A DNA stretch of 9,819 nucleotides from Chloroflexota bacterium (GTDB taxonomy: Bacteria > Chloroflexota > Limnocylindria > Limnocylindrales > CSP1-4). The position numbers and the translations under genes were made by a program. The notes beneath the pieces are model-generated. The model was not told the origin of the DNA, ran no database searches, and saw only the letters and a list, made by a program, of their open reading frames with translations. This document shows, piece after piece, positions 1 to 9,819 of the stretch (position 1 is the first letter of the stretch; the number at the start of each line of letters is the position of its first letter). The stretch spans positions 1 to 9,819 of the forward strand of contig JAKAMV010000300.1 of NCBI GenBank assembly GCA_021812735.1. Direction: 5' to 3'.

Positions 1-1414
1 GCGGCAGCCAGGCGGGGCCGGCCGCCGGGCGCCCGTCGCGCGAGAGCACGAGGAGCCCGACCCCGCCGCCGCTCGGCGCCCGGACGACCGGGAGGACGAC
101 GGTGCCGTCCGCGCCGACCGCGGGCGACACGGCCCGCGGCGGCGCACCCGCGGAGGGCGCGTACGGCAATGCGGCGATCGATGCCCGGAGCGCATACGGC
201 CAGCCGGGCGCCGGGCGGCCGTCGGGCCCGAGCGCCACCACCTGCTCGGGCCCGCCGAGCGAGCCCGTCGTGGTGAACAGCGTGCCGTCGGCGGCGACCG
301 CCGGCACACCCGCGGGCCCGTCGATCGTGACTGGCCAGCCGTCACGCGTCTGCCCGTCGGCCCCGAGCAGCGCGAACCGGGTCCGCACGATCTGCACCGC
401 AATCCCGGACCCGGCTGACCGAGTGTCGAAGCCCCAGGCGTAGACGCCGTCGTCCGGGCCGAGCAGGAAGCCCTCGCCGCCGGCGATCCTGACCGGCCAG
501 CCCGGCACCGCGGAGCCGTCGGGGCGCAGGGCGACGATCTCCGCGTCGCCGGGGCCGCCGCCCGGCCCGACCAGGCCGTACCAGGTCCCATCGGCCGCCA
601 CCGCGGCGCACGAGCCGCCGTCGAAGCAGGGCCAGCCACCCGGGAGCGCCACCGGCCAGCCGGGGGCAACCGACCCAGACGCGGTGAGCGAGACGACCTG
701 CTGGCTGCCGTCGGGAAGCGCCTCGACGAACAGCGGGGCGCCGTCCGCGTTCAGAAGGAGCCCGCCGAATGGCACCGGGGCGTGGGCGCGGTACGGCCAG
801 CCGTCCTTGACACGGCCCGATGGGTCGAGGGCGAACAGCTGCGCGTCATTGGTGTCGAACGACGCGCCGAACACGAAGACCGTGCCGTCGGCGGCCACGA
901 GCGGCCGGCCGAAGGCGATGACGCCCGCAGGCGCGAAGGGCCAGCCGGGCACGGCCGCGCCCGACGCGTCAAAGGCATAGACCTTGGCCTGGCCGCCAGC
1001 GCCGTATGGCGCGGTCGCCACGTACGTTGCTCCATCCGGCCCTGTGGTCGCGGTCGACGTGCCGGGCGCATCGGGCACGAGGGCCGTCCAACTCGTCACG
1101 GGCGCCGCCGTAGCCGAGGGAGCGGGGGGCGACGTCGCGGAGGCGACGGGCGTGGGTGGAGCTGACGGTGGCGGCGCACTCGCCGCCTGCTGGCCCCGCT
1201 GACCTGCGACCAGCGCGAGGGAGGCGACAACGGCGACCACGACCGCCGCGGCGGCCAGGCCGCGCACGATCCTGAGGCCCAGCCGCCCGTCAGGCCGGCC
1301 GCGGCGTGCCACGTCGGCGGCGTGCACGCGGAGCGACGCCGGCGCCGACGCCGGTGCGTCCTCGCGGAGGAGGTCGCGGAGCTCGCGCTCCAGCCGCTCG
1401 TCGGACACCGTCAT
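1..1414 (-). CDS. Membrane-anchored GWP-repeat beta-propeller protein, putative anti-sigma partner (partial)
   Basis: The reading frame opens at an ATG at 1414 and runs without a stop to the window edge, giving 471 visible residues; the C-terminus is missing. Residues 1-50 form a charged cytoplasmic segment (acidic and arginine-rich, ERLERELRDLLRED). One hydrophobic span follows at about 52-71 (AAAAVVVAVVASLALVAG), then a Pro/Ser/Ala-rich linker at about 78-106. The rest is a repeat region with GWP at residues 157, 205, 252, 305, 359 and 404, spaced 45-54 residues. Each GWP follows a D/SG turn, and 'ADGT' strands alternate with them, as in PQQ-like or FG-GAP-like beta-propellers. Two cysteines (263, 269) could form a disulfide outside the cell. 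The ATG overlaps the stop of the sigma gene by 4 nt (ATGA), so the two are probably translated together. By position and topology this is a likely membrane regulator of that sigma factor. However, I see no HxxxCxxC zinc anti-sigma motif, so the role is inferred; the propeller call itself is secure. Confidence 0.85.
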   Translation of the reverse strand, partial: MTVSDERLERELRDLLREDAPASAPASLRVHAADVARRGRPDGRLGLRIVRGLAAAAVVVAVVASLALVAGQRGQQAASAPPPSAPPTPVASATSPPAPSATAAPVTSWTALVPDAPGTSTATTGPDGATYVATAPYGAGGQAKVYAFDASGAAVPGWPFAPAGVIAFGRPLVAADGTVFVFGASFDTNDAQLFALDPSGRVKDGWPYRAHAPVPFGGLLLNADGAPLFVEALPDGSQQVVSLTASGSVAPGWPVALPGGWPCFDGGSCAAVAADGTWYGLVGPGGGPGDAEIVALRPDGSAVPGWPVRIAGGEGFLLGPDDGVYAWGFDTRSAGSGIAVQIVRTRFALLGADGQTRDGWPVTIDGPAGVPAVAADGTLFTTTGSLGGPEQVVALGPDGRPAPGWPYALRASIAALPYAPSAGAPPRAVSPAVGADGTVVLPVVRAPSGGGVGLLVLSRDGRPAAGPAWLP

Positions 1415-1953
1415 GCCTCCGTCCGCCCCGCGCGCTCGAGGACCGCTCGGAGCGCCTGCAGCCCGTAGTGAAGGCGCGATTTGACCGTGCCGGGTCGCTC
1501 GCCCACGCGGCGGGCGATCTCCTCGATCGGCAGGTCCTCCCAGTAGCGGAGGACGAGCACGGTCCGGTGGGCGACGTCGAGCTCGCGCAGTGCGGCCCGC
1601 AGCGCCTCGCGCTCCGGCAGCAGCGCGGCCTCGTCCGGCGCTGGATGCTCCGGGAGGACGGCCATGGTGATCGGCGCCAGGCGGCGCCGGCGGGCTACGT
1701 CCCGGCACGCGTTGGTCACGATCCGGCCGAACCAGCCGGCGAAGCGCGCCGGGTCGCGCAGCGAGTCCCGGCCGAGCCACGCCGACTCCAGGGCGTCGTG
1801 GACGGCGTCCTCGGCCTCGTCGCGGTCGCCCAGGATCAGGCAGGCGACCGCGAAGGCGTGGTCGAGCTCCTGCTCGGCCAGGCGGCCGAACGCCTCCGCC
1901 CGAGTCGTGCCCGCGTCCCGGCGCCCGGTCACCACGATCCCCTCGCTGCTCAC
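1411..1953 (-). CDS. ECF-type RNA polymerase sigma factor (sigma-70 family)
   Basis: This is a short two-domain sigma factor that would direct RNA polymerase to a small regulon. Numbered from a TTG at 1977 (188 residues), sigma region 2 covers about 40-100, with the typical core DRDEAEDAVHDALESAW and FAGWFGRIVTNACRDVARRR. Region 4 covers about 124-178, with LRELDVAHRTVLVLRYWEDL followed by the helix-turn-helix LPIEEIARRVGERPGTVKSR. There is no region 1 or 3, and no SnoaL-like or other C-terminal extension, so this is a plain ECF protein. I prefer the GTG at 1953 as start (180 residues), because an AAAGGGG ribosome site lies 11 nt before it and the candidate promoter would start the mRNA near 1975. 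GTG codons at 1935 and 1932 are also possible. The gene overlaps the downstream membrane propeller gene by 4 nt, the usual layout of a sigma factor with its membrane regulator. The ECF subgroup cannot be assigned by eye. Confidence 0.92.
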   Translation of the reverse strand: MSSEGIVVTGRRDAGTTRAEAFGRLAEQELDHAFAVACLILGDRDEAEDAVHDALESAWLGRDSLRDPARFAGWFGRIVTNACRDVARRRRLAPITMAVLPEHPAPDEAALLPEREALRAALRELDVAHRTVLVLRYWEDLPIEEIARRVGERPGTVKSRLHYGLQALRAVLERAGRTEA

Positions 1954-1981
1954 GCCCAACGACGCCCCTTTCGCCAACCAT

Positions 1982-2007
1982 GACGAACGAGGCCGATCGC
2001 CGGTTCA
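1982..2007 (-). promoter_or_regulatory. Candidate ECF-type promoter of the sigma/propeller operon
   Basis: On the minus strand TGAACC (2007-2002) is followed, after exactly 16 nt, by CGTC (1985-1982). This fits the general ECF pattern of an 'AAC' -35 motif and a 'CGTC'-like -10 motif. Transcription would begin near 1975, leaving a leader of about 22 nt with an AAAGGGG ribosome site before the GTG at 1953. Many ECF factors transcribe their own gene, so autoregulation is a reasonable inference. CGTC is common in GC-rich DNA, so a chance match is possible. Confidence 0.45.
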
Positions 2008-2173
2008 ATCCTCGCGCGCCGGCCCGCAGGCGCAATGCCTGAAAGAACAGTGCGTGGCGGCCAAGCGCTACGCCAATGTCGCACCTCCCCGGGCGCTCGC
2101 ACCCGGCAATCTCGCGGCCGCCCGCGACGTCGCGAACGTGAAGGGCTAGAGGGATGGGCGTTCCCGCCGCGGA

Positions 2174-2308
2174 ACCGACGAGGGTGTGCTCGAGCGCGCC
2201 GTCTGATCGGACGACGAGCACGCGCTGGTTGGCGCTTGGCGCGTTGGTCGTGCCCTTGAGGATGATCAGCGCCTGACCGTCGGGCGACCACAGGCCTGAG
2301 GCGGTGTC
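2174..2308 (-). pseudogene. Remnant of a TolB/PD40-type beta-propeller gene
   Basis: Between the stop of gltD and the sigma operon, the minus strand encodes 45 residues that read like a TolB/WD40-like (PD40) blade: GLWSPDGQALIILKG, then QRVLVVRSDGALEHTLVG. The SPDG turn and the 'VLVVRSDG' strand, which resembles 'IYVMNADG' of the family, are the diagnostic parts. The frame has no ATG, GTG or TTG between the gltD stop (2345) and the blade, and the resemblance fades after about 2174, although the frame stays open. It therefore looks like a piece of a lost propeller gene rather than a working gene. It happens to lie in the same frame as gltD, directly after its TAG stop. The neighbouring sigma operon also encodes a propeller, but of the different GWP type, so a link between them is only a guess. 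Confidence 0.5.
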
Positions 2309-2314
2309 CCCTGA

Positions 2315-2330
2315 GCCGACGGCGGTCGGC
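2315..2330 (-). terminator. Weak hairpin just after gltD, possible transcription end
   Basis: GCCGAC and GTCGGC pair as a perfect 6-bp stem around a 4-nt loop, starting 15 nt beyond the gltD stop codon. No T-run follows, so it is not a classical intrinsic terminator. It may slow polymerase or protect the mRNA 3' end, or be chance in GC-rich DNA. Confidence 0.25.
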
Positions 2331-2344
2331 CGGGCCGTCGCCGG

Positions 2345-3828
2345 CTACGTGGTGAGGACCGTCTCGCCGCCCATGAGGTGGCGATCCACCCCTTCGGCCG
2401 CCATCCGCCCCTCGCGGATCGCCCACACCACGAGCGACTGCCCGCGCACGCAGTCCCCCGCCGCGAACACGCCGGGCACCGTGGTCATGCGGTCGGGTCC
2501 GGTGCGCAGGTTGCCGCGCGCGTCCAGCTCGCAGCCGAAGGCTCTCGGGAGTGCCGGCTCCGGGCCGAGGAAGCCCATCGCGAGCAGGACCAGGTCGGCC
2601 TCGATCAGCTGGGCCGTGCCCGGCACCTCGCGCAGCTCCGGCCGGCCCTCCGCCCCGGCGCTCCACGCGACGTCGACGATCTCGATGCCGGTGACGTGCT
2701 CGTTGCGGCCGAGGAACCGGCGGGCGGTGGTCTGGTACCGCCGGGGGTCCTCGCCCCACAGCGCGACCGCCTCCTCCTGGCCGTAGTCGAGCTTGTGCGT
2801 CCTGGGCCACTCGGGCCACGGATTGCCCGGCTGGCGCGTGTCGGGCGGCCGGGCCAGGATCTCCAGCTGGCGCACCGACGCCGCGCCCTGGCGGATGGCC
2901 GTGCCCACGCAGTCGGTGCCGGTGTCGCCGCCGCCGATCACCACCACGCGCTTCCCGGCAGCGTCGATCGGCGCCTCGGCCGACGCCCCCCCGTCGAGCA
3001 GGCGGCGCGTGTTCCCGCGCAGGTAGCTCATCGCGAAGTGGATGCCGCCGAGCTCCCGGCCCGGGATCGGCAGGTCGCGGGCCACGGTGGCGCCCGTCGC
3101 GATCACCACCGCGTCGTGGTCGGCCAGCAGCCGCTCGGCGCCCACGTCCGCACCCACGGTCACGCCGGTGACGAAGTGGACGCCCTCAGCCTCCATGAGC
3201 TCGACGCGCCGGCGCACGACGCCCTTGTCGAGCTTCATGTTCGGGATGCCGTACATCAGCAGGCCCCCGACCCGACCGGCCCGCTCGAAGACGGTCACCC
3301 TGTGGCCTGCGCGGTTGAGCTGGTCCGCAGCCGCCAGGCCAGCCGGCCCGCTGCCGATCACGGCCACGGTGTACCCGGTCCGCGCCAGCGGCGGGCTGGG
3401 CGTGATCCAGCCGGCCCCCCAGGCGCGGTCGGCGATCTCCACCTCGATGGTCTTGATCGCCACGGGATCGCCGTTGATCCCCACCGTGCACGAGCCCTCG
3501 CACGGCGCCGGGCACACGCGCCCGGTGAACTCCGGGAAGTTGTCGGTGAAGTGGAGGCGGATGCTCGCCTCCCGCCACTGGCCCCGGTAGACCATGTCGT
3601 TCCACTCGGGGATCAGGTTGTTGAGCGGGCAGCCCGAGGCCATGCCGCTGATGAGCGTCCCGGTGTGGCAGTACGGGACGCCGCAGTCCATGCACCGCGC
3701 CCCCTGCTCGGACAGCTGGGCCTCGGTGAGGTGCGGATGGTCCTCGCCCCAGTCCTTGATCCGCTCGAGCGGGGGCCGTGACGGCATGGCGCGCCGCCCG
3801 ATCTCGATGAAGCCGGTCGGCTTGCCCA

Positions 3829-3829
<1 letters not shown>
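2345..3829 (-). CDS. gltD: Glutamate synthase (NADPH) small (beta) subunit
   Basis: GltD takes electrons from NADPH through FAD and passes them via iron-sulfur clusters to GltB for reductive glutamate synthesis in the cytoplasm. The protein has 494 residues, close to the family norm of about 470-490. The N-terminal cluster domain carries cysteines 46, 49, 54 and 67 (ARCMDCGVPYC, GCPLNN) and 106, 110 and 114 (VCPAPCEGSC), which serve the [4Fe-4S] sites. The FAD-binding Rossmann motif VIGSGPAGLAAA lies at about 157-168 and the NADPH-binding motif VVVIGGGDTGTD at about 295-306. The C-terminal FAD motif VFAAGDCVRGQSLVVWAI lies at about 454-471. No key residue seems to be missing. The ATG at 3829 shares its A with the gltB stop (TGATG), and a strong GGAGG lies 6 nt upstream, so translation is coupled to gltB. 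Related GltD-like subunits occur in other oxidoreductases, but adjacency to gltB makes this assignment firm. Confidence 0.97.
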
Positions 3830-8430
<4,601 letters not shown>

Positions 8431-8437
8431 CGGGGCG

Positions 8438-8443
8438 TCCTCC
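8438..8443 (-). promoter_or_regulatory. Ribosome binding site deciding the gltB start
   Basis: The minus strand reads GGAGGA 7 nt before the ATG at 8430. It selects this start over the open upstream frame. From this ATG the catalytic cysteine lies at residue 17, where family members carry a short propeptide. Confidence 0.75.
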
Positions 8444-8464
8444 GTCGTGGCGACTGGGGCGCCG

Positions 8465-8470
8465 ACGATA
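8465..8470 (-). promoter_or_regulatory. Possible -10 element for gltBD
   Basis: TATCGT on the minus strand (8470-8465) matches four of six positions of TATAAT, 34 nt before the gltB ATG. The hexamer 17 nt further upstream (CTGCCC) is a poor -35. This is the best core promoter I can see for the operon, but it is weak and may need an activator. Confidence 0.22.
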
Positions 8471-8524
8471 CGAGCCGGAGTGTTGAAGGGCAGGGTCCGC
8501 GGGGGTGGTTGTTTGGTTGCGGTT

Positions 8525-8546
8525 CGGGCCCGTGGGGAGAGGCCCG
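8525..8546. repeat. Inverted repeat in the gltB/SRPBCC divergent region
   Basis: CGGGCC (8525-8530) and GGCCCG (8541-8546) form a perfect 6-bp inverted repeat around a 10-nt spacer. It lies between the divergent gltBD operon and the SRPBCC gene, next to the tandem repeat at 8551-8577. It could be an operator half-site pair or simply GC-rich coincidence. Confidence 0.35.
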
Positions 8547-8550
8547 CGGT

Positions 8551-8577
8551 GCGCGGCTGCCCATCGCGCGGCTGCCC
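8551..8577. repeat. Two tandem copies of a 12-bp sequence between gltB and the SRPBCC gene
   Basis: GCGCGGCTGCCC occurs exactly at 8551-8562 and again at 8566-8577, a 15-bp period. The pair lies about 120 bp upstream of the gltB start and just upstream of the candidate promoter of the divergent gene. This position suits a regulator that binds direct repeats. It does not resemble the GlnR or NtrC sites I know. Confidence 0.5.
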
Positions 8578-8584
8578 GAGCGCG

Positions 8585-8613
8585 TTCGCACGGCCGCACG
8601 CCCGCGCGATACT
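8585..8613 (+). promoter_or_regulatory. Candidate promoter of the SRPBCC gene, probably leaderless
   Basis: TTCGCA (8585-8590, four of six matches to TTGACA) is followed after 17 nt by GATACT (8608-8613, four of six matches to TATAAT). The ATG at 8621 begins 7 nt after this hexamer, about where transcription would start. No Shine-Dalgarno sequence precedes the ATG, which supports a leaderless mRNA. A GTG at 8615 is in frame but sits too close to the -10. Confidence 0.4.
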
Positions 8614-8620
8614 GGTGCCG

Positions 8621-9067
8621 ATGCGACGCGTGGAGGCGGAGGCGCTCGTCGGCGCCCCGCGAGACGAGGTCTGGCAGCTGCTCGACGACCTCGAGGGCCT
8701 GCCCCGCTGGCTGCCCGGCATCCGGGCGGTCACCGTCTCGGGCCCCGCCCACGTCGGGACGCTCTACCGCGAGCGGTCCGTGGTGCTGGGCATGCCGCGA
8801 ACTCGCGACTGGGAGATCGAACAGCACCGCCCGCCGCACCGCCAGGTGCGGGTTGCCAGGGACGGCTCGCTGGAGCGGACGCTCGTCCTGACGCTGGAGG
8901 CGCGCGGCTCCGGGACGCGGCTCCACGCGGCGCTCGAATTGCGGTCAGCGCATCCGTTCCCGGTCGGCCTCCTGCACGAGATGCTCGGCACGTTCACCGC
9001 GGGCGCGGCCGCGCGCCGGCTCGTCGAGGCGGCGAAGCGCGCGTTCGAGGGGCGGCCGCGGCACTAG
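8621..9067 (+). CDS. SRPBCC (START-like, polyketide cyclase/dehydrase) family protein
   Basis: This is a 148-residue single-domain protein. It opens with [20 protein letters not shown], the first strand and helix of the SRPBCC fold, and continues with [16 protein letters not shown], where a 'W-P' after the helix is typical. Strands follow at about 45-58 ([12 protein letters not shown]), 63-80 and 86-108 ([24 protein letters not shown]). The long C-terminal helix, about 116-143, closes the pocket. Such proteins bind lipids, sterols or other hydrophobic ligands in a deep cavity. The ligand, and any enzymatic role, cannot be told from sequence. There is no signal peptide or membrane span, so it is probably cytosolic. 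The gene diverges from gltB and has its own candidate promoter; a link to nitrogen metabolism is not implied. The frame is open upstream to 8414 but that part has no plausible start and overlaps gltB, so I start at the ATG at 8621. Confidence 0.85.
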   Translation: MRRVEAEALVGAPRDEVWQLLDDLEGLPRWLPGIRAVTVSGPAHVGTLYRERSVVLGMPRTRDWEIEQHRPPHRQVRVARDGSLERTLVLTLEARGSGTRLHAALELRSAHPFPVGLLHEMLGTFTAGAAARRLVEAAKRAFEGRPRH

Positions 9068-9089
9068 GGGCAGACGCGGCACCAGGGGC
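9058..9089 (+). repeat. Imperfect 18-nt tandem duplication over the SRPBCC stop codon
   Basis: GCGGCACTAGGGGC (9058-9071) is repeated as GCGGCACCAGGGGC (9076-9089), with one mismatch in 14 and a period of 18 nt, so the frame is kept. The mismatch is exactly the stop codon: TAG in the first copy, CAG in the second. Confidence 0.55.
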
Positions 9090-9091
9090 GG

Positions 9092-9104
9092 CAGGCCCGG
9101 CCTG
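9092..9104 (+). terminator. Small hairpin after the SRPBCC gene
   Basis: CAGGC and GCCTG pair around a 3-nt loop, 25 nt after the stop codon. No T-run follows. It is a weak candidate for a transcription end and may be chance. Confidence 0.2.
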
Positions 9105-9127
9105 ACGGGAGCACCCGGAAACAGCAG

Positions 9128-9230
9128 AACGGACCGCCTGGGAGGACAGTCTCGGGGCTCCGCCGCCGCCCGGCATCCCGCCGGAGGAACGACGCGCCGC
9201 CCCAGTGCATCCGAATGTTGGCGGTCCGTT
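9128..9230. repeat. Perfect 11-bp inverted repeat enclosing 81 nt; candidate structured RNA
   Basis: AACGGACCGCC (9128-9138) and GGCGGTCCGTT (9220-9230) are exact reverse complements. The enclosed 81 nt contain further pairing: GGAG (9141-9144) with CTCC (9158-9161), and CCGGC (9170-9174) with GCCGG (9180-9184) around a 5-nt loop. A stem closing two smaller hairpins is what a small structured RNA or riboswitch-like leader would show. I compared it by eye with SRP RNA, RNase P RNA, T-box, TPP and FMN signatures and found no match. No direct repeats flank the pair, which argues against a miniature transposable element. No protein frame within it has convincing codon use. Strand is undetermined; the downstream plus-strand phosphatase gene would be the natural target if it acts in cis. 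Confidence 0.4.
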
Positions 9231-9432
9231 TGGTGACCCCACCCTACGCGCGATCGGCGGGATGCGGAATCCGCCGGATGGACCAGGACCCGCCCGCCGA
9301 ACGGGGGCACTCGCCTACGCGCCTGTACCGAACGGAGGAACGCGGACGGTACCCGGCACGGAGTGGCGGCGGTTCCGCGACGCCCGCCCAGCCTCCGCCG
9401 CGCGGGCGCCCGATGCCGGGTACGCTGCGGGC
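9231..9432. other. Non-coding stretch with two more hairpins and a repeated 10-mer
   Basis: This completes the gap between the SRPBCC gene and the phosphatase gene. CGGCGG (9255-9260) can pair with CCGCCG (9271-9276), and GTACCG (9325-9330) with CGGTAC (9346-9351). The purine-rich 10-mer CGGAGGAACG at 9182-9191 recurs at 9333-9342, inside the loop of the second hairpin. The frame of the phosphatase gene stays open upstream to at least a GTG at 9205 and includes an in-frame ATG at 9262. However, third codon positions there are much less GC-biased than in the gene itself, so I treat the stretch as non-coding. Confidence 0.4.
9421..9426 (+). promoter_or_regulatory. Candidate -10 element placing a leaderless start at the phosphatase gene
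   Basis: TACGCT fits the TANNNT form of a -10 hexamer and ends 6 nt before the ATG at 9433, so transcription would begin at about the start codon. No Shine-Dalgarno sequence precedes the ATG, and no clear -35 is visible. The arrangement repeats that at the SRPBCC gene. Confidence 0.3.
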
Positions 9433-9819
9433 ATGACCTGGCCGCCCCGCCCCGCCCCGTTCAACCCCGCCGACCAGGCGAGGCCGCGGACCGCCGCGTC
9501 GACGCCCCTTGACGACCCGCGCCGCCACCTGCCGCTCGACGGCACCCGCAACGTCCGCGACGTCGGCGGCTACCCGTGCGCCGGGGGGCGGCGCACGAGG
9601 TGGCGGACGCTGCTCCGCTCTGACGAGCTGACGCGCCTCCCCGGCCACGCCTCAGAGGAGCTGCGGCGGATCGGGATCCGCCAGGTCATCGACCTGCGCT
9701 GGCCCGATGAGCTCGAGCTCTCGCCCAACGTGTTCGCCGACGACGCGACCGTCCGCTACCGCCACATCGCGCTCCTCGTGGACGACCCGACGCCCCACGC
9801 CGGCCTCGCCGGCATGTAC
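9433..9819 (+). CDS. Tyrosine-protein phosphatase-like protein (Y_phosphatase3 family), N-terminal part
   Basis: The frame runs from the ATG at 9433 to the window end, giving 129 residues without a stop. After a Pro/Arg-rich tail of about 33 residues comes the hallmark family opening LPLDGTRNVRDVGGYP (33-48). Then follow RTRWRTLLRSDELTRLP (54-70) and LRRIGIRQVIDLRWPDELEL (78-97), the 'RS-L..L' and 'IDLR...E' elements that precede the catalytic domain core. The signature loop HCxxGKDRTG would lie beyond the window, so catalysis cannot be confirmed. Members dephosphorylate phosphotyrosine, and some act on phosphoinositides or other small phosphates; the substrate here is unknown. The start at 9433 has a -10-like hexamer just upstream. 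In-frame alternatives at 9262 (ATG) and 9205 (GTG) would add a low-complexity tail with poor codon bias, so they are less likely. Confidence 0.85.
   Translation, partial: MTWPPRPAPFNPADQARPRTAASTPLDDPRRHLPLDGTRNVRDVGGYPCAGGRRTRWRTLLRSDELTRLPGHASEELRRIGIRQVIDLRWPDELELSPNVFADDATVRYRHIALLVDDPTPHAGLAGMY

Noticed and set aside
1996..2018. T-arm-like GGTTCAATCC suggesting a tRNA
   Set aside because: The flanking bases (GCCGG and CTCGC) do not pair as a T-stem, and no anticodon or acceptor arm is present. On the other strand it is the TGAACC promoter motif.
8431..8733. N-terminal extension of gltB by 101 codons
   Set aside because: The residues are Ser/Arg/Thr-rich and unlike any GltB. The stretch overlaps the divergent SRPBCC gene, and a good ribosome site precedes the ATG at 8430.
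9104..9145. GGAAACAGCAG resembling the SRP RNA apical loop
   Set aside because: The flanking CC/GG helix and the 5' 'GTCAGG' strand needed for domain IV are missing, so it is not a 4.5S-type RNA.
9139..9161. GAGGACAGTCTCGGGGCTCC resembling the conserved RNase P RNA block
   Set aside because: The gap is too short for RNase P RNA, and the partner 3' block (ACAGAACCCGGCTTA-like) is absent on either strand.
9128..9230. Miniature inverted-repeat transposable element
   Set aside because: There is an 11-bp inverted pair, but no target-site duplication flanks it, and no other copy or transposase is visible in the window.
9205..9432. N-terminal extension of the phosphatase-like protein
   Set aside because: The frame is open, but third codon positions are clearly less GC-biased than in the gene. 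The residues are low-complexity, and the conserved domain already begins 33 residues after the ATG at 9433.

Overview
The window is very GC-rich bacterial chromosome with dense, strongly GC3-biased coding. The gene content is a nitrogen-assimilation operon, an ECF sigma factor with a membrane-tethered beta-propeller partner, and small housekeeping-type genes. This mix would suit a GC-rich Chloroflexota or Actinobacteriota-like genome. That placement is an inference from composition and gene style, because no rRNA or other marker gene is present. No transposase, phage gene, CRISPR array, rRNA or tRNA was found.

Layout. (1) 1-1953, minus strand: a two-gene unit of an ECF-type RNA polymerase sigma factor followed, with a 4-nt ATGA overlap, by a single-span membrane protein. 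That protein's outer part is a run of 'GWP' beta-propeller blades, and it leaves the window at base 1. A TGAACC-N16-CGTC element just upstream of the sigma gene looks like an ECF-type promoter and suggests autoregulation. (2) 1978-2344: a gap of about 365 bases holding that promoter and the decayed end of a TolB/PD40-type propeller gene. (3) 2345-8430, minus strand: gltB-gltD, the large and small subunits of NADPH-dependent glutamate synthase. Both look intact and they are translationally coupled by a TGATG overlap. (4) 8431-8620: a divergent control region with a tandem 12-bp repeat and an inverted repeat. (5) 8621-9067, plus strand: a small SRPBCC (START-like) protein. (6) 9068-9432: a non-coding stretch rich in inverted repeats, including a perfect 11-bp pair enclosing 81 nt that could close a structured RNA. 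(7) 9433-9819, plus strand: the N-terminal part of a tyrosine-phosphatase-like (Y_phosphatase3) protein, cut by the window end before its catalytic loop.

GltB and GltD together turn 2-oxoglutarate and glutamine into two glutamates using NADPH. The sigma/propeller pair is most likely a cell-surface signalling unit in which the membrane protein controls the sigma factor, but its signal and targets cannot be read from this window. Both plus-strand genes lack a Shine-Dalgarno sequence and have a -10-like hexamer 6-7 nt before the start codon, as expected for leaderless mRNAs. The minus-strand gltB and gltD have clear ribosome binding sites. Nothing here is a clear undescribed system. The best candidates for a closer look are the propeller-type sigma partner, the structured non-coding stretch at 9128-9230, and the propeller gene remnant beside the sigma operon.
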